This document shows, in pieces, positions 24,401 through 36,400 of a DNA stretch of 64,000 nt (the stretch's first letter is position 1; every line of letters begins with the position of its first letter). The notes under the pieces are model-generated. The model was not told the DNA's origin, ran no database searches, and worked only from the letters and a program-made list of their open reading frames with translations. Origin of the DNA: Tretioscincus oriximinensis (taxonomy: Eukaryota > Chordata > Lepidosauria > Squamata > Gymnophthalmidae); the NCBI GenBank assembly GCA_022410635.1, contig JAJVDF010000232.1, positions 895,950-959,949 of the forward strand. Reading direction: 5' to 3'. Both the position numbers and the translations under genes were made by a program.

Positions 24401-27400
24401 AACGGAAAAGAAGACGGTGGCCGGGTTGTCAAATAAGTGGCTGGCGCGGGCTGTGCCACAGGCAGAGCTGAGGTTCCAGTAGTCGCACGTCTTGTCACAC
24501 AGGGGACACATGGTGAACATATTNCGCTGGTCACACATCTCCTTGCTGGGAGGACAGAAGCCATTGTTTAGGCACAGCCCTTAGGAAGTCACCTTCATTC
24601 CATGCTTCTAAACCCCACAGGTGATTTTATGAAGAGAACGTGGCAGCCTCTTCCGATAGACCCTCGTCCACTGCAGGGTTTATTGTCCCTGTTCATAATG
24701 AAGCCTATATCCACGGAGGGGAATGTCCCCACCTGTTCCCTCCAATCAGTGGCGGCTGGCCTCTGTGTTTGTGGGGTTCGGCAAACACTCAGAGATTAAA
24801 ATCAATTATAAAATCTCCATAGAACACAATGGAGAACCACTGGCCAATCGTAGGCTTCCATAGAGGAGCTGCCAACAAATCAAAAAGCTCCAGGCAACTT
24901 TTTTAGCTGACAAAAGGGGTCGCCGATCCCAGAACCAATGGGAGGGCTGCCTGGGAGGGGCTACAGCCTCTCTTTCACTCTCTGCAGAGGCGCCATTTTG
25001 TATTGACATTCAACTTACAGACTGAAAGAGAGACTGGTAATTGCTTGAATGGGCCTCCTCCCAGCCCTTTTCCTAACTTTACCAAGGCTGCAGGAACCTG
25101 CGCCCGCCCAGCCCCAAACTGCACCAGCCGCCACTGCCTCGAATCCATTTTTCCTATTCAGAACAAAACATCAGAATCAAACGGGAAATCAGGACTTGGC
25201 TATTTGCAAATCCAGATTAACTAATACAGTGCACAAAGGGCCTACGTTTGAAGGTGGAGGTTGAATCAAATGAATGGAGCAGAAAATAGAAGAAGAAGGA
25301 AGAATTCCAACAATAGCAAGAGAAAAGATTCATCATAGAATCCTAGAGTTGGGAGGGACCTGCAGGGTCATCTAGTCCATCCCCCTGCTCAATGTAGGAT
25401 TCACTGAACCATCCCAGACTGATGGCTGCCCTGCTTCGGTTGGAAAATGTCCAGCAAAGGAGAATTCACCACCTCCCATGGCAATCCATTATATACAGTC
25501 CTTTCTTTCTTCCTTCCCTCCCTCCCTTCCTCCTCCCCTCCCCCTCCTCCTCCCTCCTGTTGCTGCTGCTTCAGTTCCCAAAATCCAAGAGCTGGGAGGG
25601 AGCTCCAAGGTCATGGGGTCCAACCCCTGCTCAATGCAGGATTCCTAAAACCATCCCAGGCAGACGCCTGCCAGCCTCTGTTTGAGTTTTTCCAGTGAAG
25701 GAGAACTCACTACCTCCTGTGGAAACCTACTATAATACTGTCCTTCCTACCCTCCCTCTCTCTCTCCCTGCCTTCCTCCCTCCCTCTCTCCCTCCCTCCT
25801 TCCTTCTTTCCCTCCCTCCATCCTTCCTTCAATGCAGTGCCCAATCCAGGATCTACTAAACCATCCCGGACAGGTGGCTGCTCAGCCTCTGAAGACTTCC
25901 AGCGAAGGGGCAAAACTCGCCAGCTCCTGTGGCAACCTGTTGCACTGGTTCATCCCACTGACTGTTAGAAAGCTTTTCCCCCTGATATTTAATCTAACTC
26001 TCCTCCCTTGCAGCTTCATCCCGTGGCTTCCAGCCCTTGGCCGTCCAGCAGGCCTTTCCCAGCCATGACACCCCCTTTCCCTCTTACCTGGGGACATCAT
26101 TTTCCACCGTGAGGCATCCATAGATGAAGACGATAATGCCCACCACAGAGGACGGAATAAGAAACTCTGTGTATAAGCCCAGCCAGGCGAAATAGATTCC
26201 AATTTTTTCTCCAAAATACTTCCTGAAAAGTACACAAAAGAAAAGCACTGAATATTTTTTTTAAAATACCTTTTCTCTTCCGCCTTTAATGTCGTTACCC
26301 ATCCTCACACCTTCAAGGATGCAGGGCAGAGGCGGGGGGCAGCATAAATTCAGTAAACGTCTTCTGCGACTGTTCTCCAAATGCAAAGGCATTTTAAATT
26401 CAAAAAAACAGCTGCTGAGTTAGCCTGGATCAAATAATAATAAGGGATAGAATCATAGAATCATAGAGTTGGGACTTCCAGGGTCATTGGGTCCAACCCC
26501 CTGCTCAATGCAGGATCCATTAAACCATCCCAGACTGATGACTGTCCAGCCTCTGTTTGAAGACTTCCAGCGAAGCGAACTCAACACCCCCTGTGGCAAA
26601 CTGTTCCACTGGTTTATCACCCTGAATGTTAGGAATTTTTTTCTGATCTCTAATCTAAATCTCCCCATTTGCAGTTTCATCAAATTGTTTACAGTCCTTC
26701 CATGTGCTAATGAGAACCGTGCTGATCCCTCTGCTCTATGAAAAGCCCTTCAGATATTTGTAGGCAGCTATCAGGTCTCCTCTCAGTCTTCTCTTTTGCA
26801 GACTAAACATCCCCAGATCCTTTAACCGTTCCTCATGGTTTCCAGACCACTCACCATCCTTGTAACTCTCTTTTGTACTTGCTTTAGTTTATCAATGTCC
26901 TTTTTAAATTTGGGCCCCCAGAACTGAACACAGTATTCCAAGTGTGGTCGTACCCAAGTACTGTAGAGGAATAATGACTTCACCTGAGTAAGATTCTATG
27001 CCCCTCTTGATACATCCCAGGATTGTGTTTGCCCTTTTTGCAGCTGCTTCACACTGTTGACTCATGTTTAGTCTGTGATCTACCAAAACACCCTGGTCCT
27101 TCTCACTTGTGCTGCTGCTCAGACATATTCCTCCCATTCTATATGTGCTGTTTTCATTATTTCTGCCCAGATGTAGGATTTTGCATTTCTCTCTGTTAAA
27201 TATCATTCTGTTAGTTTCAGCCCATTGTTCCAGCTTGTCTAGATCTTTTTGAATCCTATCTCTATCTTGTTTAGTAATAGCAACACCGCCTAGTTTTGTG
27301 TCATCAGCAAATTTGATAAGTTTTCCTTCAATTCCTTCATCTAGATCATTTATAAATATGTTAAATAGCACTGGGCCTAGGACAGATCCTTGAGGTACCC

Positions 27401-30400
27401 CACTTGATACATTCTTCCAATTGGATGTGCAACCATTTATTATCACTCTTTGAGTACGATCACTAAGCCAGTTTTCAATCCATCTAACTGTTGTTTTGTC
27501 AATCCCATACTTGACCATTTTTTCAATAAGGATGGAATGAGATACTTTGTCAAATGCTTTACTGAAGTCAAGATATACCACATCTACTGCATTTCCCTGA
27601 TCAACCCATTTGGTAATTCTATCATAGAAGGAAATTAGATTAGTTTGGCATGACTTGTTTGTTACAAATCCATGTTGGCTCTGATTAATTCCTGCATTCC
27701 TATCCAAGTGCTGGCCCACATGCTGCTTTATAACTTGTTCAAGAAGCTTTCCTGGTATTGAAGTCAGACTCACAGGTCTGTAGTTTCCTGGTTCCACCTT
27801 TTTACCCTTTTTGAAGATAGGGACAACATTTGCCCTTCTCCATTCTACTGGGACTTCTCCTGTTGTCCATGAATTTTCAAAGATCACTGCAAGTGGTTCT
27901 GCTGTATCTCATGACAGAGCTTGCCATTCACATTCCAGTGTAGACTATGGCAGGCCCCAAGCATGCAGATAGCAGGTTCCTATGCGGCATCCACACGTCA
28001 CTTACTTATTACTTAGTCCTGGGCTCACAGTCACACAGCCCTTGCCTTTTCAATGGCGCATGCGCACAATGCGCACTTCATGACACTTGGTGGCCCCAAA
28101 ACAGCTCCCTTCCATCCTGTTCCTTCAGCGGCATCACTGCGCCCGTCTATTAGAAGCCATCCTAACCCTCTCATAGTATTCTGAGAAGGCGAAGCTTTGG
28201 AGGAAAACCAGCCAGTGCGCAGGCCTTTGCCACATTCAGCATGGCGGACCATTGAGGACCATATGCTTTACGATAAGCTGTACCGTCAAGCAGATGTCGT
28301 CTTCTCCTTAGCTAGCATAATGAAAACCAGGGGCAGCCTGTTGCTGCCTGACAACCCAGGTAAGAACAAGTTAGGATTTATTTGTTGAAGTTAGGAGAGC
28401 ATTTTTGTGGACGTTTGTTGGTTGGGGGGAGTTCCTAGGGAGGCTGCATCACTGTGAGAACACAAATAGTCAGTGATAAGTGCTAATTGTCAGCACCCAG
28501 GGTTATCGCATGGGGCTCCCAATCTGGTAATCTGCCTGGGGCCCCATGGGAACTTAATCCCGCTCTGCAGACAGCTGAGGAGTAGAAAAGAGAATTTAAC
28601 TGACAATTAGTCCAGCCCTCCAGTGGTCTGAGGAACAGTGAACTGGCCCCCTGTTTAAAAAGTTTTAAGGTTCCCTGTATTAAACAATAATCGAGGTTGG
28701 GAAAGAAAACGGCATTTATTGGTGGGCAGACAAGATCCTGTACCATAAAATAAGAAGAGCCCTGAAAAATGGGGTCAGAGCCCACCTATCCCAGCCTTCT
28801 GTCTCACCCAGTGGCCGACCAATTGCACCTGGGCAGTCTGGACCAGAAGGCAGCAAAATCTTCACCAGTTCTCAACTGTGTGCAAATGGTATTTCAGGAA
28901 TCCTGCCTGTTGTTCCACCTCGGAGGCAGCATCAAAACATCCATCTGAGTAGCTATTGATACCCTTGGTGTCCATGAACTTGTCCAATAACTTGTCTTGA
29001 AGCTATCCAGCCTGTTAGCTACTACCATCCCTTCTGGAAGTAAATTCCATAGACTGATGACCCCCTGGGTGAAAAAATACTCCTTACTCTTCTGCCCCCT
29101 GGTCCTAGGGCTGTGTGTGAGAGAAATATTTTTTCCTCTATTCACCTTATCCATCCTATGCATGATTTTATATACTTCAATCAGCCAGTTTGATGTAGTG
29201 GTTAGAGTGTTGGATTCTTATCTCATAGACCTCTGGTTCGATTCTACACTCCTCCACGTAGCAAGCTGGGTGATCTTGGGCCAATCGCAGTTCTTTAGAA
29301 CTCTCTCAGCCCCACCTACTTCATAGGGTGTCTGTTGTGGAGAAAGCAACAAAAACTATATGGTTGGCTGCCCTGAGACCTTCTGGTTTAGGGCGGGTGA
29401 TAAGTGTAAATAAATAAATGATAAATCAGAACCTCTCTCAAAAGCCATCTTTCGAAGCTGGAGAGTAACCCACTGATTCACAAACATGTGGTCCCTGGCA
29501 ATCTCTTTTGCCACATTGGTGGAATAATTTAGTTCTGAATGTAGTTTGGACACACTTTGTCAGTGTTTGTCCAGGAGAGGAAACTATTAACCAAAGGACA
29601 ACCGACTCCAGGCTCCAGCACAGGAACCCAAGAAGCTTAAAAACTGCTCTGCTCTTATTTCGTCTCCCTGATACATACGAAAGGGGCACAAGACTGCGTT
29701 GAATGACACTTTCTGTTAGCAACTCTGCAAGGAGGCTCTAAAACACAATGAAAGGTGGCTTTTTTGACTGAATAGCCTGCAGATGTCAAGCATCCTACTT
29801 CCAGGCCTATGATCAAGGGCATCTCTGTCTCTAGATGAATGGAACTTTGCCAGATGTTATGCAAAGCTGCTTCCATGATTCACTCGGTTACCTTATAAGA
29901 TCAATTGGCTGGAACTTGTAGAAGGCCCCGTATCGCGCCCATTCACGGTACAGCAACTGTGGAATAAGTGAGAGTCTGAGTGTTATATGTGCACAAGGAC
30001 ATTCCCAGGTATGTTCAGACAAGACATAACCTGCTCGCAATGTACAAAACAGTTAGGAAGCATTCCATGTATCCCTCGGTCTAAAGCATATGGCATTATA
30101 AGGCAAATGAAATAGCGGCATACGCAAGGAAGCCCCCCCCCCCTGTGAAACGTCTCCCCTCCCCAACCCAGGTGCCTTTAAGGTGGGAAACCGTAAGATT
30201 TCTCATAGTCAACACTTCATCCAAAGGCCTAAACAGGCAGGAGGAAAAGGAACATTTGCCTAGGTGCTCCCGTCGTTCCTTCTTTCTAAATGTGATGTTT
30301 TCATTCCGCCATCCGGAGGAAGGTCCGAGGTGCCTTTTATTAGCCTTGCGCTGATTCAGGGCCTGCCTTCACCCACAGAGAATTTTATTCTTCTTCTGGA

Positions 30401-33400
30401 TTTTCTACACCCTATAAAACCAGGTCACACTTCTGATTTGAAACCCTCCACAGCGCAGTTGAGTCCGATCTTGGATTCAATTGTCATCAATTCCTTTCCT
30501 AGATCCCTACTGAGCCCATAACCAGGTCATTATTTATGAATAAATCAAAATGCAGGGATCCTAAGACTGGACTCAGGGCCCCTTGAGAACTGCTTCAGCT
30601 CTTAGGCACAATTTGTCAACATACAGCAGTGATACATAGCAATACAGGGTATTTTTTCCCTCTTCTTCTTCCTCCCCTCCTCCGCCTCCTCTGTTTAGTT
30701 TGTGAAACGAGTGCACAAACCAAGCAAACATTGATTTTGTAATCTGGAAATGCAAGGTGCTGAACTGTAAATTGGGAAGCTGAAACCTATCCCAGCTGAA
30801 AACTGAACTGGATCTACAACTTGGAATCTATAACCACATCTGAAGTCTTCTTCAGGTAGGTGAAACAACTGCTTTCCTTCCATGCGCCCTGAGTTTCATG
30901 GGGAGCAGTGAAATGAGCCCCTCAGGAAATGTAAACTTTTCTGTCCTTTCATTCCATTGCCAGAGCCAACCACATTGTTGCTAGGGACGCCGATAATGAA
31001 CTTCCATGGCCAGTGAGCAGACCCAGGCACCATAAGGTCCAGGATGCAAAGCTGTGGCCCTGACTGGATCCTGCTTATCATGCGGCAGCTTGGCGTAATG
31101 GTTAGAATGCTGGTCACGATGCTCTTATCTGGTTGTCTCTCGGATTGCTTCCACCTTGAACCGGTCACAGTTCTTTAAAAAAAACTCTCTCAGCCCCACC
31201 CACTTCTGTTGTGGAGGAAGCAACAAAGGCTACGTGTGTGCCGGCCACCATTTGTGAAAAAAGCATTATAAATAAACATTATGTTATTGTTGTTGCTGTT
31301 GTTATTATGACTATGACAGGTTTCTGCTAAATATCCTTTCTCTACTGCTGCTCCCCCAGTTGCTAGTTGGAGTCCATGTGCCCCTGGTGCCCCTGGTTCC
31401 CCTGGTTCCCTGTTCCCATGCAAGGGCTCCCTGGCTGTGGCTGACCAGAAGGAAGCAGAACGGGTGGGAAGGGGACGGGCCACAAAGGGTTGTCAGACTG
31501 ACAAGGGGGCGGCCGAGAGTGAAGTCCCCATTCATGCCTGTTTGGTCTGGGAAGGACTCCAGAAAGGAACCTTTGGGCTGATGAGAATGTGCAGGAAGGC
31601 TGGAGGCCTGGATCCAGCTCTGCATCTGCCCAGTTGGATGAGAAAGAAAAGATGCCTCAAATGTTTTAGGGTGCAAAGAGGGAGACGAATAATTGATTAC
31701 CTGCTTTAACCATTTTGGGAGCCTTTTTCCCAGATAACAGAAGGATTTTCAAAAGAATGGTTGTGGAGTTGGGAAAATGACATGGGGGGAGATGAAGTTC
31801 TGCAGAGGGGTTTAAAAATATTCACCCAACGCGAAAGATCTGTATCAGCAACTTTGTAAAGGGAAAATGCCTTGTGGGAGGACTGGAGGGTTTGACACAG
31901 TTGGAGACATTTGCCACTTAGATGCCCACTCACCCAATTTCAATAAATCACTCTGGAGTGCCTTACAATCATTTTCAGTTTTCACTACCCTGAACAGTTT
32001 AGTGTCGTCAGCAAACTTGGCTACTTCACTATTCACCTCGGCATCCAGAACATTTATAAATATATTTAAAAGCAAGGGTCCCAGTACAGATCCCTGGGGT
32101 ACCCCACTTCTTAGCTCTTTCCACTCCGAGAACTGTCCATTTAATACTACCCTCTGTTTTCTATCTTTTAGCCAGTTTCCAATCCAGGACAAAGTCTGTC
32201 CTCTTATACCATGAGTATGGAGTTTTTTTAGAAGCCTTTGATGAGGGACATTATCAAACGCCTTCTGAAAATCTAGATACACAATATCAACTGGATCCCC
32301 TTTATCTACATGTTTGTTTACATTCTCAAAGAATTCTAGCAAGTTGGTAAGGCATGATTTACCTTTGCTGAAGNCATGCTGAGTTTCATNNNNNNANNAA
32401 TTTTGTCCTTAATTAAGGTTTCCAACACTTTACCTGGAATTGATGTTAAACTGATTGGTCTATAATTTCCGGGATCACCCCGGGATCCTTTTTTGAAGAT
32501 TGGTGTTACATTAGCTACCTTCCAATCTATTGGTACTATGCCTGATCTTAAGGAAAGATTAAATATTTTGGTTAGAAGTTCGGCAATTTCGCATTTGAGT
32601 TCTTTAAGAATTCTTGGGTGAATGCCGTCTGGCCCTGGGGATTTATAAATGTTCAGCTTATTTAGGCTAGCAAGGACCTCCTCCCTTGTTATCTCTATCC
32701 TGTTCAATTCCTCTGGTGTTCTTTCTGAGAAAACTAAATCTGTTGTGGGTAAATTCCCTCTGTCTTCTTCAGTGAAAACTGAAGCAAAAAATTCATTTAA
32801 CCTCTCTGCAATCCCCACGTCCTCCTTGATTATGCCCTTTTGTCCATTGCTGTCGAGACGGAAGGGAAATGGGGACACTCGCCTCGGGGTCTATTCACTG
32901 GGATGTTCTTCTTTATTGTAAACAAACTTTATTAAAAGATTTCTAGAAGCAAAAGGAAAGTATGACTTGGGTTCTAAGAATGTTTTTGTGAACGGCACAA
33001 ACCCTCAGAATGTAAAATATTTTACCTTTCTTTCATTCTTTTCTTTGCTCTCACCTTCATATTCCCCCTGGGGAAAAATATTGAGAGGTTAAAAGTGTTG
33101 TCAGAAGACACCTGGGCCTGTGGGCAAAAACCAGGTGAAGTCAAAAGTATTTTCTGCTGAGGGGAACAGTAGCGTACTGGGAGACAATGGGGGCCACGGT
33201 CACTGGGCAAGAGGGCAGGCGCCCTGCGCGCACGTGAATTTGCATGTCCATGAATTTGCATCATGTACGTGCACAGTGGGCCTACCACCCAGTTTTGAAA
33301 GCCAATAAAAACTAGGGTGGGCAGGAGGGCCCACGGCATACACTTTGTCAGGCGCCCACTTGCCGCTGGGCAACCTGGCATCCTGGCCAGTCTGTCTCTG

Positions 33401-36400
33401 GAGGGGAACCCTTAGCAAACCGAGCCTCACCTTTCCCTATGAAGAGCCCTTCTCTATGGCTCCGCAAACAATCTGAAGCGGGTGGCACCAGGTGCAGGAT
33501 TCCCTCCAGTGGACAGTGGTGCCCGAGTGCCTGTAATCTGTCTCTAGAGCCCCATGGAAGAGTGGATAGAATTCAAGGGCAAGGATATGCAGGTTCTTTG
33601 AAATTATTCTAAGCACCTGGGGCCCGGGGGAAGCCCCCCAAGTCCATCACGCCTTCCTGCCCCCCAACCCCATAGGAGACCAAGGGGAAGGTTTATCCAT
33701 CAACTCCTGACCAAAGGGAAACTGGTTATTATGAATATCTCCATTGACTGCCACGAAGTGCAGCCAGAGCCCCTCCAGGGAAGCTCAGCTGAGAGAGCTG
33801 GTGGCTCCCCAGAGCTCCTTCCCAGGAAGAAACAGGGCAGCAGGGTTGCATGTTCCGTGGCACAGCTGACCGTGCCTTGCAGCATCTGCTGAAACGTCCC
33901 CTTTGACACACCCATTAAACATGCAGAAATGCAGAACTGAGATAGAAGAGAAAATACCTCCAGGCCTCCCTTTGGGGTTCTTCTGAACACGGCTGTTTCC
34001 AGCCCAGACTCCAACCTGACTCCATCCACATCCCACCCAGGCCCTGCCTGATCAGGAAATAAATTTCGGCAAGAAAATCTGGTAGGAGAGGGCTCTTTCC
34101 TCATACAGGAAATTCTTGTATGCGTATGATATTCTCGTGCAATTTTCCATCACTGCTATTTGCTGGCACTGAAATGGGGCCACTGGCTGCAGAACTTTGT
34201 GTTCCTTGGGCCTTGGAGGGGCAGCCTTGTGACCTAAAACCTTTGTTAATAATGAAGACCTGCGATGCTGCGATGGCATCAGATATTTCTATGGATTATT
34301 GTGTAAATAAGGAGAAAAAGCCTTTTGTGAAAACTGGAATCGGAAGAGACTTACGTCATGGAGAGGGTAGGCGGTTTCGTACACGTTATTTGCTATTAGG
34401 GTTTTGATTCCTAAGAAAAAAGGTGCAAATTGAATTTAATAAACAATTCCAGTAGCAGAGAGAGATACAGATTCAACTCAGTTTGAATTATTCAGCACCA
34501 ACAAACTGTATCCTGCATACAATATTTACTATTATAATTTGACTATATTTTGCACTGCAGATTCGGCCTATTTAGGACATGAGAAAAGAGGAGCCCTGCT
34601 GAATTGCCTGGGGCCCATCTAGTGCAGTCTTCTGTCTTACACAGTGGCCCATCCACATGCAAGTATAGCCTACTATAATCTATACTAGCATAATCTATAC
34701 TAGCATGTGGATGGCAGGTCATAAGGGGAGCCCAGCTGAATGGAGCCAGAGCCCACCAGTTGCCCTTGGGCATCTCAAGCAGAAGAAGAACCCTCACCTG
34801 TTCTCAACTCCCTTCAAATGGCATTTCAGGAATCCTTCCTCTTGCTCCATCCCAGAAGCAGGACTAAGAGATCCATTCTAGTAGCTATTTATACTCTTGG
34901 TGTCCAGAAGCCTGTCTAATCCTGTCTTAAAGCTATCCGGGCTGTCTCTCCTTGCTCTTCTGCCCATCAGATTGAAGAAGGGCCCGCTGGTCCTAGTGTT
35001 GTATGATAAAGAAAACATTTTATCTCTATTCCCTTTATCCATCCGGTGCATAATTTTATTTGCTTCTGAACCTTGCCTTGAAGAACCTTTGGAAGCCATG
35101 AGGACTCTTGCAAGATGCTGCCAGCCACTGGGCTCACGTGACTCCAGCCTTGCAACCAGGTGGGGTTCATCAGCTAAAGTCTTTCTGGCAATTTAACCCT
35201 TTCCAGAATTTGGGGGTAAACCAGCCAGAGCGGGAGCTTTTCAGTGACCTGCCTTCATACATTCACTCCTTCTTGTTATGGTTGGCAGGACAGAATCATG
35301 GAATCCCAGAGTTGGAAGAGACCTCCAGGGTCATGGGGTCCAACCCCTGTTCAGTGCAAGATTCACTAAACCATCCCAGACAGGTGATTATTCAGCCTCC
35401 ATTTGAAGACTTCCAGCAAAGGCGAACTCACCACCTCCTGTGGCAACCTGTTCCACTGGTTTATCACCCTGACTGTTAGAAAGTTTTTTCTGATCTCTAA
35501 TCTAAATCGACTCCCTTGCAGTTTCATCCCATTGTTTCTAGTCCTTCTATGTGCCAATGAGAACAAGGCTGATCCCTCTGCTCTGTGAAAAGCCCTTCAG
35601 GTATTTGTAGGCAGCTATCAGGTCTCCTCTCCATCTTCTCTTTTGCAGACTAAACATCCCCAGATCCTTTAACTGTTCCTCATAGGACCTCATGGTTTCC
35701 AGACCACACACCATCCTTGTAACTCTATTTTGAACTTGCTCTATTTTATCAATGCCCTTTTTTAAATTGGCCCCCAAAGTACCAAAGTACTGCAGAGAGG
35801 AATAATTACTTCACGTGATCGAGATTCTATGCTCCTCTTAATACACCCCAGGATTGTGTTTGCCGTTTTTGCAGCTGCTTCTGTTGACTCGTGTTTAGTC
35901 TACCAAGACAGCCAGGTCCTCTTCATGTCTTCTGATGCTCAGAATATTCTCTCATTTTGTATGTGCTGTATTCTAATTGTTCATTTTATAGCTTATCTTG
36001 TGACTGAACCCATTTTGAAATAAGCCCCATAATTCATAGTGGATTTAATATTTATAAATAGGGCAACTGGGGGGGGGGGGGGAACTTACCCATGCTGGTT
36101 TTGGATTTTGTGCTATATGTTCGTTTCAGAATTTCATGTACCTGCATGGAACAAGAACAGGTATTGAAGCAACTATCAGTTTATTTCCAAAAGATTTTTT
36201 TAAAATTATATAGTGCCTAGAAGGAGCACAACAACCTTGTGAAGTAAAGCAGCTCTGAAGAATTGTAAATAGAAATAAAACACAGAGGTGTCGCCATGAT
36301 TTGCTCCCCGCGGGACTTACGATGCGACTGCGAGTTGCGTTGTCAAAAAAGGTGTCTTTGTCCTCAACGTTGAACCTTCAGAAAGGGAAGTAGAGAAAGG

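Noticed and set aside
26904..27887. Long reverse-transcriptase frame as a host gene
   Set aside because: It is a CR1-B LINE with terminal ATTCTATG repeats; same for 31845-32878, 53632-54385 and 59406-60502.
28197..28388. 63-codon frame with an AG-GTAAGA donor inside
   Set aside because: Plus strand, no matching acceptor or family; probably chance.
29183..29260. tRNA gene
   Set aside because: Box A and B are present but no cloverleaf with a proper anticodon arm; the shared body and tail show a SINE.
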